NCBI RefSeq assembly: GCF_938017705.1
Contig: NZ_CALIIS010000016.1
Coordinates: 1-31,772, forward strand
Source: an uncultured Campylobacter sp.
GTDB lineage: Bacteria; Campylobacterota; Campylobacteria; Campylobacterales; Campylobacteraceae
Length of the DNA stretch: 31,772 bases
Reading direction: 5' to 3'
Shown here one piece after another: positions 1-9,148 of this stretch. A model generated the notes under the pieces. The model did no database searches, was not told the origin of the DNA, and worked only from the letters and a program-made list of their open reading frames with translations. Position 1 is the stretch's first letter. Every line of letters starts with the position of its first letter. A program made the position numbers and the translations under genes.

Positions 1-429
1 TAACGCTATATCGCAGGCTTTACCGGCGATACTCGTTAAAAACAAAAGCCACCTATCCACAGAAATGGATAAATGGCTATTGTATCTAACAATGCTTTTC
101 TGTTTTAAAGCATCCCTCTCCCTCTCTTCTCCCAAAGCTTTGAGGAAATGCTTCGTTTTTTTTTACAAAAGTATTTTTAACTGTCGGAGTATTTTAGCCA
201 CTTTGTCCTATCTTTATAAACAACTTATAAAGAATACTCCTCATAGTATAGCACTTTTATAAAATTCCGCTCGTTTTAGCTTGCGCGAATTTTTTAAAAT
301 TTCATTTTGCAAAGCCTTATGACTATGAGGTTTGCGCAAATTCTATCCAGCTTTGCCTCTAAATTTTAAAGCAGAGCTAGGCTTTTAAGATTTTATAGTT
401 TGGGCCCAGCGGCTCGGCTCGGAGGATAA
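1..429. other. Gene-free leader upstream of modB
   Basis: No convincing gene is seen here. The only open frame (65-262, plus) is short, has no ribosome binding site and resembles no family I know. The stretch is AT-rich and holds two imperfect hairpins, 47-78 and 309-335, and a possible -10 element TATAGT at 394-399 in front of modB. The start TAACGCTATATCG faintly resembles half of an E. coli-type ModE site, but the partner half is not visible, so I do not call it. Confidence 0.6.
47..78. repeat. Imperfect inverted repeat (hairpin)
   Basis: Arms 47-59 and 66-78 pair at 11 of 13 positions around the loop CAGAAA. Read on the minus strand, the stem is followed by TTTTGTTTTTAA, which looks like an intrinsic terminator for a transcript coming from the right. 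No minus-strand gene is seen there, so its role is unclear. Confidence 0.45.
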
Positions 430-1119
430 ATGTTTGAAATTCTAAAGGGGCTCGATTACACGCCGTTTCTCGTTTCATTAAAGCTTGCCAGCTTGACGAC
501 GCTCGCATTGTTTATCATCTGCGTGCCGCTCGCGTTTTTTATGGCGAGAAAAAATTTCCGCGGCAAAAGCGTGATCGAATCGATCATCTCGCTTCCGCTG
601 GTGCTGCCGCCATCGGTGTTAGGGTTTTATCTGCTCGTTTTTCTCTCGCCATATTCGGTGCTGGGCGAGTTTTTTGACAAACACTTCGGACTTCGGCTCG
701 TATTTAATTTCAGCGGGCTCGTGATCGCGAGCTGTATCTACTCGCTGCCGTTCATGTTTTCGCCGCTGGTTTCGAGCTTTCGCTCGCTTCCGCGCTCGCT
801 TTTTTGGGCGTGCGACTCGCTCGGCAAGGGCTATTTTTCCAAGCTGTTTCGCGTCGCGTTGCCCGCGATACGCCACTCTCTGCTTAGCGCCTTGGTGATC
901 TGCTTTGCGCATACGATGGGCGAGTTCGGCGTCGTGCTGATGATCGGCGGCAGCGTGAGCGAGCAGACCAAGGTCGCCTCCATCGCGATCTACGAAGCGA
1001 CCGAGACGCTCGATTTTGCGCAGGCTCACGCGTATTCGGCGCTGATGCTTATTTTTAGCTTCGCCGTGCTTTTGATCATGCATTTTTTGGGCGCAAAAGG
1101 CGCAAAAATACAAGCTTAA
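430..1119 (+). CDS. modB: Molybdate ABC transporter permease ModB
   Basis: Inner-membrane permease of the ModABC importer, which brings molybdate in for molybdenum-cofactor enzymes. The 229-residue length is normal for ModB. It has about five hydrophobic segments and the cytoplasmic permease loop near residues 128-165 (CDSLGKGYFSKLF, then AIRHSLLSALVICFAHTMGE), which couples to the ATPase. GEFGVVLMIGG is characteristic of ModB. ATG 430 follows GGAGG at 421-425. The usual partners are missing: no modA upstream and no modC downstream; instead a signalling gene starts 51 bases after the stop. The partner genes may lie elsewhere or before the window. Family call is firm; function as an orphan is inferred. 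Confidence 0.9.
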   Translation: MFEILKGLDYTPFLVSLKLASLTTLALFIICVPLAFFMARKNFRGKSVIESIISLPLVLPPSVLGFYLLVFLSPYSVLGEFFDKHFGLRLVFNFSGLVIASCIYSLPFMFSPLVSSFRSLPRSLFWACDSLGKGYFSKLFRVALPAIRHSLLSALVICFAHTMGEFGVVLMIGGSVSEQTKVASIAIYEATETLDFAQAHAYSALMLIFSFAVLLIMHFLGAKGAKIQA

Positions 1120-1170
1120 ATCGGCTTTAAAACGAAATTTGCTAAAATCCTTCAAAATTTGGAACTTGGC

Positions 1171-4100
1171 ATGAAAAACAAAAAAGACTTTGTTACCGAA
1201 AGATTTAACGTCGCCTTGATTCTAGGCGCTGCGCTGCTTACGCTTGTAGTAGTTTGCGAGATTAGCTTTTTGCGCACTAGGATCGCTACGCAGCTTGATT
1301 TGCGGACGCGCACGGCGATTACTTTACTTAAAAATACCGACGAGTCGCTTTTTAGCGAGCTTGAAATTCTAAAAGAAACTATCCTTTCTTTAGACGCAAG
1401 GCACGAAGCTATGCAAAGCAAGCTTTATGCTGATTTGATCCGCAATGTCGTAAAATCTTCTCATAGATTTGACGCTATTTTTTATCTGCGCGCCCGCAGC
1501 GCGGAGCAGGAGAGCTTGGCGCATTTTTCATCGGATGCGCGTATTTCGGATCTTGGCGAGATACGGCTTGCGGATATCGCAAGCGAGCTAAAAAAGGATG
1601 AATGGGTATCGCGCTATATGATGATGGATGGGGCATGGCGGTATTTTTTAATCAAGCGTGTAAATGCAGATTCGTATCTATTAGGCTTTGCTAACACCGC
1701 TAGGCCGATTGCCAGGCTCTCTTCGCTGGGAGATATTTTGGTCTTTAACGCCGAAGGTAAATTTTTTAACGCTCCTGGCAGCGTAACCGATATATTAGGG
1801 CAGGATTTTGATTTTTCGCGCCTAGGCGAAGTGGTAAGCTTTGAAGACGAATCTGGACTAAGCTTTGCATATCTTGTGAAATTTGGGGATAATTTCGTAA
1901 TGGCTCGCGAACGAGCCGGCTATTTTTTAGGCGCGGACGATTTTATCGTCGTAGCGCTAGCGGCGGCTATTTTAGCTTATTTAATCCTTCTAATTTCAAA
2001 TTTTACGTTTTTAAAAAAGCGCGTTTTTATCCCGCTAGCGGCAGTTCAAAACGCTCTGCGCCAAGGGGATTATCACTCCAAAATTCGCGATATAGAAGCG
2101 CTAAATCCGCTAAGCTCCGTCTTAGAAATTTCTAAATCCATAGATGAGGTTTTGAAGTCTAATCTGCGCCACGGCGATTTTAGCCTCAGCTTTAAAGATG
2201 CGCTAAAATACAGCTCCCTTTCGGTGCTTAGCATCGATAACGTCGCAGGCACGATCGAAAGCGCTAGCAACGGTGCGCGCGAGCTTTATGGCGATGACGT
2301 CGTAGGACGGAATATATTCGCGCTGCAAGCAGGCTCGTTTTACGATCACGCCTATCAAACCCAACGCGCAAATTATGTCAAAGAAAACTATGTCGTAACC
2401 CGCCAAGAAACCAAAAATGGCGTCAAAGACCTCTATGTTAAAAAATCTTATATTCGCGACGGAAGTAAAATTTCAACCCTTTTTGTGGTACTGGATGCGT
2501 CAAAATATCGCAGATTTTACGATGAAACTAAGCAAAAATATGAGTATTTAAATCACGCGCCTATCGTTACACTCGTGTTTGACTACACTTCGGGCAAGAT
2601 CGTAGATGCTAGCAAAAATATAAAAGAGCTTTGGGGTTACGAAGCGGCGCAGTTTTTAAGCGGCGAGATAAGGCTATGGGATTTGCTGGATGAAAAGGAT
2701 GCGAATGAGGCTAAAAATGAAATTTTAAACCGCTTAGCCGATATGCCTTCAGAAGAGCTAAGCTTTTCTCAAAGCTATAAAATTCGCCACAATGACAATA
2801 TCCGCTATAGCTACGAAGTGAGCATCTATGTCAAAAAGTCCGCCGCCAGGGCTGCGTTTTATTTTCAAAATATTGATGACGATGTTAAGGCGATCCGCGG
2901 CTTGCAGGAGGATTTGGACTTTTACCGCACCGTAATCGAGACTAGGAATTTTTGTACCTGCTTAATCGATCTTGATGCGCAGACGCTGTCGTTTGATAAA
3001 AATTACTTTAAAATTTTAAAATATCGCGGCAAAAGGCTAAACACTGCGATGAGTTTTGGGGAGTTTAGTTATGAAATTTACTTCGCGGATTTAGAGAATT
3101 TCAATAAAATGATCCGCGAATGCACCGCCGGGCTTAGGAGCGATTTTAGCTGCGAATTCCGTCTGCGAAACGCCGCTAATGCCTATACTTGGATCAGTAT
3201 GCAAGGCTACGTCACCGAAAAGCACGGCTCTCGCTCGCGCCTTGTAAAAACTACGCTCGAAGATATTAGCTCGCGCAAGCAGACGGAGCTGGAGTTAAAT
3301 TTAAACGCCAACGTCTTTTCGCGCTCGCTAGAGGCGATCTTAATCACAGATGAGAGCGGTCGCGTGCTGCGCGCTAATAACGCCTTTTATGAAATCACCG
3401 GCTATAGCGAAAGCCAAACCATCGGCAAAATTCCAAATTTCTTCGCTCCTACAGAGGGCGGGGCAGACGTGATGGAGAGGATTAGAAAAAATCTCGTTGG
3501 CAAACAGACCTCCTATAAAGATGAAATTTACGGACTAAAAAGAGGTGGTGGCACCTTTCCTGCGCTATTTACGGCAATTGCGATAAAGGATGATTTTTCG
3601 CTTACTTCAAATTTTATTTTGATGTTTACCGAAATTTCGCAAATCAAGCAAAAGGAGAGCGAACTAGCCAAGATCGCCCATCACGACGCGCTTACGGGGC
3701 TTCCGAATAGAGTGTATTTTATGAAGGCTGCGCAGAGATTTACGGCAAACTCGGGCGAAAATTCCAAGCTTATGGCAGTGCTTTTCATCGATTTTGACGG
3801 CTTTAAGGCGATCAACGACACCTACGGGCACGAGGTCGGCGATATGTTTTTGCAGGCTATCTCAAAGGCGATGAGTGGGCTACTGCGTAAAGGCGATATC
3901 TTGGCGCGTCTCGGCGGCGATGAGTTCGGCGCCATCATCGGCGATCTGCAAAGCAAGGACGCCGCGCATGTGTTATTAGACCGTCTGCTTGGAATTTCAA
4001 AGATGAAATTTAACCTCAAAGGCAACGAAATTAGCGCAAGCATCAGCGTTGGCACAGCGTTTTACGACGGCAGCGAAAAGATCGATTTTCCAGGACTTTT

Positions 4101-5238
4101 ATCGCGCGCGGATAGGGCGATGTATCGTGCTAAAACGAGCGGCAAAAACCGCTACTGCATCTTTGAGCGCGCCGAAGCAGACGGACCTAGCGAGGAAGGG
4201 ATTGCTGCGGCGATCGAAGAGGGGGAGTTTTTTGTGCTTTATCAGCCGATCATTAGCGGCGCACAGATTTATGGATATGAGCTGCTTTTACGCTGGGATC
4301 GCGGAAAGCGCGGAATTCTTGCCCCACAGGATTTTGCGCAGATATTAAGCGAGCCGCGATTTGAGTTGCCGATCTCAAAATTTGCGTTTTCAAAGATGAT
4401 GGAATTTAATGCTCAAACAGGCGCAAACTGCTCTATAAACGTGAGTCTAGCCGTGCTTGCAAACGACGAATTTTACGATTTCGTAGCTCACAGCTTGCGA
4501 GATAGGGCTAATGCAAAAGGCGAGTTGATGTTTGAGATAACCGATTTTAGCGAGCAAAATTTTAAAGAATTCGCCCCTGCGCGTGGGCGTTATGCAGATC
4601 TTGGGGTTAAATTTGCTCTTAATAGTGCAAATAAAAGCAATGTCCCGCTCTTGAATGCCCAGCCTTTCGATATCGTTAAAATCGACCGCGAGCTCTGCCT
4701 TGACATAGGCAAGAAAAAAAATGCTATCCGAACGATGGTTGAGATCACGGGTAAGCTAAAGCGGGAGTTTGGATTTGCTCTCGGTGCTCAAGGGGTCGAA
4801 AACGCGCTGTCGCTGCGGCTTTTAAACAATTTGAAATTTAACTATCTACAGGGAAATTTTATCGCAAAAGCGCTGGATCGCAGGGAGATAGACGCTTTCA
4901 TCGCGCGCTTTAAAGATACGCCCAAGCTCGCAGCCATCGACAAAGATGAGTTTATCGGCTTTTTAAACGCGCTTGATTACAAAGAGCTTGCTTTAAGCTT
5001 CGTTTCGCGCGCCGATGCGGGCGAGCTTAGCCCGGGAGAGTTCGAAGGCTTTAGAGCAAAATTCGGCGAAATTTTAAATAAAACTCAAAGCGCGGGCAGC
5101 GAAAAATTTGCGTTAACTACAGAAATACGTAAGCAAATTTTAGATATTCTTTCGCTTGATTACCGCGTTTTGGCAAGCTTCATTCAGAGCTTTAAAACGC
5201 GGCTGAATCAGTTCATAAGCGATTTGGAGGCAGCATGA
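1171..5238 (+). CDS. Membrane PAS-GGDEF-EAL cyclic-di-GMP signalling protein
   Basis: A 1355-residue sensor protein. The start is ATG 1171 with GGA at 1161-1163; an in-frame TTG at 1159 is less likely. Membrane helices lie near residues 12-34 and 255-278 and enclose an extracytoplasmic sensing region. Four PAS-like segments follow (about 350-450, 460-570, 590-700 and 710-820), then a GGDEF domain with the motif GGDEF at 915-919 preceded by RKGD, the product-inhibition I-site at the correct five-residue spacing. This half should make cyclic di-GMP from GTP. The EAL half keeps E1037 (ELL in place of EAL), the IDREL region with its lysine and a QGVE motif, but the metal-binding DDFG is replaced by residues around N1151-S1152. 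Hydrolysis is therefore doubtful. A helical tail of roughly 110 residues ends the protein. Its stop overlaps the next start by four bases (ATGA). Confidence 0.9.
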   Translation: MKNKKDFVTERFNVALILGAALLTLVVVCEISFLRTRIATQLDLRTRTAITLLKNTDESLFSELEILKETILSLDARHEAMQSKLYADLIRNVVKSSHRFDAIFYLRARSAEQESLAHFSSDARISDLGEIRLADIASELKKDEWVSRYMMMDGAWRYFLIKRVNADSYLLGFANTARPIARLSSLGDILVFNAEGKFFNAPGSVTDILGQDFDFSRLGEVVSFEDESGLSFAYLVKFGDNFVMARERAGYFLGADDFIVVALAAAILAYLILLISNFTFLKKRVFIPLAAVQNALRQGDYHSKIRDIEALNPLSSVLEISKSIDEVLKSNLRHGDFSLSFKDALKYSSLSVLSIDNVAGTIESASNGARELYGDDVVGRNIFALQAGSFYDHAYQTQRANYVKENYVVTRQETKNGVKDLYVKKSYIRDGSKISTLFVVLDASKYRRFYDETKQKYEYLNHAPIVTLVFDYTSGKIVDASKNIKELWGYEAAQFLSGEIRLWDLLDEKDANEAKNEILNRLADMPSEELSFSQSYKIRHNDNIRYSYEVSIYVKKSAARAAFYFQNIDDDVKAIRGLQEDLDFYRTVIETRNFCTCLIDLDAQTLSFDKNYFKILKYRGKRLNTAMSFGEFSYEIYFADLENFNKMIRECTAGLRSDFSCEFRLRNAANAYTWISMQGYVTEKHGSRSRLVKTTLEDISSRKQTELELNLNANVFSRSLEAILITDESGRVLRANNAFYEITGYSESQTIGKIPNFFAPTEGGADVMERIRKNLVGKQTSYKDEIYGLKRGGGTFPALFTAIAIKDDFSLTSNFILMFTEISQIKQKESELAKIAHHDALTGLPNRVYFMKAAQRFTANSGENSKLMAVLFIDFDGFKAINDTYGHEVGDMFLQAISKAMSGLLRKGDILARLGGDEFGAIIGDLQSKDAAHVLLDRLLGISKMKFNLKGNEISASISVGTAFYDGSEKIDFPGLLSRADRAMYRAKTSGKNRYCIFERAEADGPSEEGIAAAIEEGEFFVLYQPIISGAQIYGYELLLRWDRGKRGILAPQDFAQILSEPRFELPISKFAFSKMMEFNAQTGANCSINVSLAVLANDEFYDFVAHSLRDRANAKGELMFEITDFSEQNFKEFAPARGRYADLGVKFALNSANKSNVPLLNAQPFDIVKIDRELCLDIGKKKNAIRTMVEITGKLKREFGFALGAQGVENALSLRLLNNLKFNYLQGNFIAKALDRREIDAFIARFKDTPKLAAIDKDEFIGFLNALDYKELALSFVSRADAGELSPGEFEGFRAKFGEILNKTQSAGSEKFALTTEIRKQILDILSLDYRVLASFIQSFKTRLNQFISDLEAA

Positions 5239-6098
5239 TAGATAGCGTTAGCGCCGATTTCGATCACGAGATACCAAACGGCTCGAGGCTGTATTTCGGA
5301 AAGAGCGCGCAGCTCAAGCGCGAGCTGGAAAATAAAGCGAGCGAAATCCTCGTTAAAAACGGCTTTAGCGAAATTTTAACGCCATATTTTTCATATCATC
5401 AGCACCTAAGCGTCGCGCCGCAAAAGCTTCTAAAGCTCTCCGATCCCACAAACCACGAGCTTGCGCTTCGCGCAGACAGCACCGTGGACGTCGTGCGCAT
5501 CGTGCGCAAACGGCTGAAAGACGATAAGCTAAGGAGGCTATTTTATGTGCAGCCTACTTTCAAATACCCAAGCGACGAATTTTATCAGATCGGCGCGGAG
5601 CTAATCGGGGAGAAAAATTTGCCCCTTGCGATTAAAATCGCGCAGGAATTTTTTAAAGAATTTGATCTTGTGCCCGCGCTTCAGCTAAGCAATATCGAAA
5701 TTCCGAAAAAAATCTGCGAAATTTTAAACCTGCCGCTTGAAATTTTTGAAAAGGGCAAGATTGAGACACTGCTTGAGCAAAATTTGCCTTGGCTGGACGC
5801 TACGGCTCGCGCCACGTCGTTAAAGGATGTGCAGGCTCTGCGTGCGCAGGTGCCTGAAGAGCTAAAGTCCTGCTTGGATGAAATTTTAAGCCTAGGCGTG
5901 GATTACGAGCGTATCCGCGTTTCGCTGCTGTATTACTCTAAAATGCGCTATTACGACGCGCTATTTTTTAGATTTTTAGACGCGGGCGCGGTGTATTGTA
6001 ACGGCGGAAATTACGAGATTGACGGGCTAAAATCCAGCGGCTTTGCGCTGCTAGTGGATGCTTTGATAGAAAAAATTATGCAAAAGGATGAAAAATGA
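5235..6098 (+). CDS. hisZ: HisZ-like ATP phosphoribosyltransferase regulatory subunit (HisRS paralogue)
   Basis: A 287-residue protein with the class II aminoacyl-tRNA synthetase core of histidyl-tRNA synthetase but no anticodon-binding domain. ALRADSTVDVVRIV corresponds to the region of HisRS that contacts the substrate. RLFYVQPTFKYPSDEFYQIGAE corresponds in position to motif 2, but the catalytic arginine of motif 2 is replaced. This pattern fits HisZ, which binds HisG and restores feedback control of the first step of histidine synthesis rather than charging tRNA. The start ATG 5235 follows GGAGG at 5226-5230 and overlaps the upstream stop. It overlaps purA by four bases. No hisG is in the window, so the exact role, HisZ or another HisRS-like paralogue, is inferred. 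Confidence 0.7.
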   Translation: MIDSVSADFDHEIPNGSRLYFGKSAQLKRELENKASEILVKNGFSEILTPYFSYHQHLSVAPQKLLKLSDPTNHELALRADSTVDVVRIVRKRLKDDKLRRLFYVQPTFKYPSDEFYQIGAELIGEKNLPLAIKIAQEFFKEFDLVPALQLSNIEIPKKICEILNLPLEIFEKGKIETLLEQNLPWLDATARATSLKDVQALRAQVPEELKSCLDEILSLGVDYERIRVSLLYYSKMRYYDALFFRFLDAGAVYCNGGNYEIDGLKSSGFALLVDALIEKIMQKDEK

Positions 6099-7345
6099 GC
6101 AAAGTTGACGTAGTCATCGGCGCCCAGTGGGGCGATGAGGGTAAGGGTAAGATCGTAGATATGATAAGCGCGAATTACGATTTCGTATGCCGCAGCAGCG
6201 GCGGGCACAACGCAGGCCACACCATCGTTATAAACGGCGAGAAATTTGCGCTGCATCTGGTACCCAGCGGTGTGCTTCATAAAAATATCATCAACATCAT
6301 CGGAAACGGCGTCGTGATCAACCCCGACGTGCTGATTACTGAGATGGCGCAGTTTGAAAATTTAAAGGGCAGATTTTTCATAAGCGAGAAGGCGTTTTTA
6401 AATTTACAGCATCACTCGCTGATCGATCAGGCGCGCGAAAAGAGTAAGGGCGAGCTTGCGATCGGCACCACCGGCAAGGGCATAGGGCCTGCGTATGCCG
6501 ATAAGATCGCGCGCACAGGGCACCGCGTAGTGGAGCTTTTAGAGCCTGAAAGGCTTGCCGAGGCGCTATCGCGGGATTTCGCTTCGCATGAGAGCGTTTT
6601 TGAAAAAGCGGGGGTTAAAATTCCTAGCAAGATTGAAATTTACGAGGAGCTAAAGCGCTATAAAAGCGCGCTCGAGCCATACATCGCCGATACGACGCAT
6701 ATGCTGTGGAAGGCGCTTGATTACGACAAGCGCGTGCTCGTAGAGGGAGCACAAGGAAGCCTGCTTGATATCGATCACGGCACCTATCCTTATGTCACGA
6801 GCTCGACTACTATCGCGGGCGGGGCTTGCAGCGGGCTCGGGCTCGCGCCGAAAGATATCGGCACGGTGATGGGAATTTTAAAAGCCTACACCACCCGCGT
6901 GGGCAACGGTGCGTTTCCTACCGAGGATAAAGGCCCGCAGGGCGAGGCGATGCGCGAGATCGGCAAAGAGTACGGCACCACGACGGGCAGGGCGCGTCGC
7001 TGCGGCTGGTTCGACGGAGTGGCTACGAAATACGCCGTGCGCCTTAGCGGCATCGACAAGCTCGCACTTATGAAGCTTGATGTCCTAGACGGCTTTGAGA
7101 GCATTAAAATTTGCCGAGCATATCGCTATAAGGGGGAGGAGATCGATTATTTTCCGATCGATTTGGAAGCTGCCGAGCCGGTTTATGAGCAGATGCCTGG
7201 CTGGGATAGCGTCAAGGGAATTTCAAAATTTGAAGATCTGCCGCAAAACGCGCAAAATTATATCCGCAAAATAGAGGAGCTAAGCGGCGCGAAGGTGGGC
7301 TTTATCTCTACCAGTCCGGAAAGAAGCGACACGATAATTTTATAA
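6095..7345 (+). CDS. purA: Adenylosuccinate synthetase
   Basis: Joins IMP and aspartate using GTP, the first committed step from IMP to AMP. The 416-residue length is normal. The P-loop with catalytic aspartate is GAQWGDEGKGK (residues 9-19, D14), followed by the IMP-binding SGGHNAGHT. EGAQGSLLDIDHGTYPYVTSS (about 213-233) and the GTP-binding TTTGRARRCGW region (about 296-306) are clear. It is translationally coupled to the hisZ-like gene through an ATGA overlap and has a purine-rich AAGGATG upstream of the start. Nothing is broken or unusual. Confidence 0.98.
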   Translation: MSKVDVVIGAQWGDEGKGKIVDMISANYDFVCRSSGGHNAGHTIVINGEKFALHLVPSGVLHKNIINIIGNGVVINPDVLITEMAQFENLKGRFFISEKAFLNLQHHSLIDQAREKSKGELAIGTTGKGIGPAYADKIARTGHRVVELLEPERLAEALSRDFASHESVFEKAGVKIPSKIEIYEELKRYKSALEPYIADTTHMLWKALDYDKRVLVEGAQGSLLDIDHGTYPYVTSSTTIAGGACSGLGLAPKDIGTVMGILKAYTTRVGNGAFPTEDKGPQGEAMREIGKEYGTTTGRARRCGWFDGVATKYAVRLSGIDKLALMKLDVLDGFESIKICRAYRYKGEEIDYFPIDLEAAEPVYEQMPGWDSVKGISKFEDLPQNAQNYIRKIEELSGAKVGFISTSPERSDTIIL

Positions 7346-7377
7346 ACCCGGTGGAATTTTAAAATTTTACCCGTTGC

Positions 7378-7394
7378 GGGCGGCGCGACCGCCC
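7378..7394. repeat. GC-rich hairpin between purA and the DUF507 gene
   Basis: GGGCGG at 7378-7383 pairs perfectly with CCGCCC at 7389-7394 around a five-base loop. There is no T-run after it, so it is not a normal intrinsic terminator. It sits 27 bases before the next start codon and could affect mRNA stability or translation. Confidence 0.5.
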
Positions 7395-7420
7395 ATAGAA
7401 CTGAATTTAAAGGAACGATC

Positions 7421-7972
7421 ATGCGAATACGACTACCACACGTGCCATATATCGCGCATAAAATAGCGCTGGATCTGCTAAACTCCGGCTGCGTTACGCT
7501 CGGTGCGGGCATAGAGCCAGTCGCCAAGGAAGCGGACGAAATCATAAGGGCCGATCTGCAAAAAGAAAGAGCGATAGACGAGCGCGCAAACGAGCTGATA
7601 GATGAGCGCATAAGCGAGCTTGACGAGATGAGCGTGAATAAAAAAGATATGTTTTGGCTCATCAAACGCCACATCGCAAACGACGAGAATTTCGAGCTAA
7701 ATTTTGAGGATCGCTACGGCACCATATCGCATAAAATTTTAGAAACCGTTTGGAAGAAAAATTTGATCGATTACAAAGTCTCCGAAAACAGGCTAAAGAC
7801 GATAATTTATAACGCGATCGACGAATATCTTAAAAATTATCAAAAGATTGAGGATGCGGTCTATGAAAAGATCGATGGCTACAAGCAAAAATTGATCCCG
7901 GGTACCGAAGAATACGAGCTTGTGTTTGAAAAGCTCTACGAAGAGGAGCTAAGAAAACGGGGCATGCTGTAA
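7421..7972 (+). CDS. DUF507 family protein
   Basis: A 183-residue, highly charged, mostly helical soluble protein. The opening MRIRLPHVPYIAHKIALDLL and the duplicated helical pattern (ERANELIDERISELDEM, later YEKIDGYKQKL) match the DUF507 family, found in Aquificae and epsilonproteobacteria. No function is established that I know of. ATG 7421 follows AAAGGA. Its stop overlaps the carA start by one base (TAATG), so it is probably co-expressed with carA; I recall a DUF507 gene in front of carA in C. jejuni too. No transmembrane segment or signal peptide is seen. Confidence 0.85.
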   Translation: MRIRLPHVPYIAHKIALDLLNSGCVTLGAGIEPVAKEADEIIRADLQKERAIDERANELIDERISELDEMSVNKKDMFWLIKRHIANDENFELNFEDRYGTISHKILETVWKKNLIDYKVSENRLKTIIYNAIDEYLKNYQKIEDAVYEKIDGYKQKLIPGTEEYELVFEKLYEEELRKRGML

Positions 7973-9090
7973 TGAACGCGTATATCTATATAGAAAACGG
8001 CATCTATCTGCAAGCCAAGGCGTTCGGCAAAGGTGGCAGCGCATTCGGCGAGCTCGTGTTTAACACCTCCGCTACGGGCTACGAAGAGATCATCTCCGAT
8101 CCCAGCTACGCGGGGCAGTTCATCATCTTTACGATGCCAGAAATCGGCATCGTAGGGATCAACGAAAACGACAAAGAAAGCTCCAAAATCCATGCCAGCG
8201 GAATTTTCGTAAGAAATTTTAACAACGAGCCTTCAAATTTCCGCTCGCAGATGAGCTTGGAGGATTATTTTCTGCAAAACGGAAAATTCGGCGTTTACGA
8301 CATCGACACTAGATTTTTAACCAAGATGCTGCGCGACGAGGGCAGCCTGCGCGCTTTCGTCTCTACCGAGATCAGCGACAAGGCGGCTCTTAAAAAGGCG
8401 CTTAGCGAGTCTGCGCGCATAGAGGAGATCAACTACGTAAGCATCGTAAGCACGAAGGCGCCGTATAAGCACACCTCTGGGCGCTGGAATGCCGAGCGCG
8501 GAAGCTACGCCCAGCCCGCAAGCTGCGGCAAAAAGATAGCCGTGATCGATTACGGCGTCAAGCGAAACATCCTAAACGAGCTTTGCGATCTGGGGCTCGA
8601 CGTCGAGGTTTTTCCACACGACGTTAAAGCGGAGGTGCTGATCGCTAAATTTAAAGATGGGCAGATCGACGGCGTGTTTTTATCAAACGGCCCGGGCGAG
8701 CCGCGCATGCTCAAAGAGGAGATCGCGCAGATCAAAAAGATGGTCGAAGCGCGCGTGCCGATTTTTGGAATTTGCCTGGGTCATCAGCTGCTAAGCAACG
8801 CGATGGGGTATGAGACCTACAAGCTGAAATTTGGCCAGCATGGCGCAAACCACCCCGTGCAAAACCTGCGCACCAAATCGATCGAGATCACCGCGCAAAA
8901 CCACAACTACAACGTCCCCGAAACGATCGCGCAGATCTGCGAGATCACGCACCGAAATCTTTTCGACGGCACGATCGAGGGCGTGCGCTACAGAGACTAT
9001 CCCGTATTTTCGGTACAGCACCACCCCGAAGCCAGCGCAGGGCCTACCGAGAGCAAATATATCTTCAAAGAATTTCTTGAAATTTTATGA
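7972..9090 (+). CDS. carA: Carbamoyl-phosphate synthase small (glutaminase) subunit
   Basis: Hydrolyses glutamine and passes ammonia to CarB for carbamoyl phosphate, the precursor of arginine and pyrimidines. 372 residues is normal. The N-terminal CPSase small-subunit domain includes GELVFNTSATGYEEIISDPS. The class I glutamine amidotransferase domain starts near residue 185; the catalytic triad is C268 in FGICLGHQLL with H351 and E353 in HHPEAS. carB is not adjacent, as is usual in this group. A strong hairpin follows 22 bases after the stop. Confidence 0.98.
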   Translation: MNAYIYIENGIYLQAKAFGKGGSAFGELVFNTSATGYEEIISDPSYAGQFIIFTMPEIGIVGINENDKESSKIHASGIFVRNFNNEPSNFRSQMSLEDYFLQNGKFGVYDIDTRFLTKMLRDEGSLRAFVSTEISDKAALKKALSESARIEEINYVSIVSTKAPYKHTSGRWNAERGSYAQPASCGKKIAVIDYGVKRNILNELCDLGLDVEVFPHDVKAEVLIAKFKDGQIDGVFLSNGPGEPRMLKEEIAQIKKMVEARVPIFGICLGHQLLSNAMGYETYKLKFGQHGANHPVQNLRTKSIEITAQNHNYNVPETIAQICEITHRNLFDGTIEGVRYRDYPVFSVQHHPEASAGPTESKYIFKEFLEIL

Positions 9091-9111
9091 TTTTGGAATT
9101 TTGCCCACATG

Positions 9112-9141
9112 AAATTTTACCGCGGCCCTGCGGTAAAATTT
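9112..9141 (+). terminator. Probable carA terminator hairpin
   Basis: Perfect 12-bp inverted repeat: arms 9112-9123 (AAATTTTACCGC) and 9130-9141, with a six-base loop. The 3' arm ends in AAAATTTTAAATTT, which gives a partial U-tract. Each arm contains the hexamer AAATTT. The location just after the carA stop supports a terminator. Confidence 0.75.
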
Positions 9142-9148
9142 TAAATTT

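Noticed and set aside
1..13. ModE operator half-site
   Set aside because: Only half of the expected dyad is visible at the window edge.
65..262. A short plus-strand frame before modB
   Set aside because: No ribosome binding site, low-complexity Ser/Leu/Phe composition, and it overlaps a hairpin.
619..1155. A 178-residue minus-strand open frame opposite modB
   Set aside because: It is the antisense shadow of modB, with no ribosome binding site and a biased His/Arg/Lys composition.
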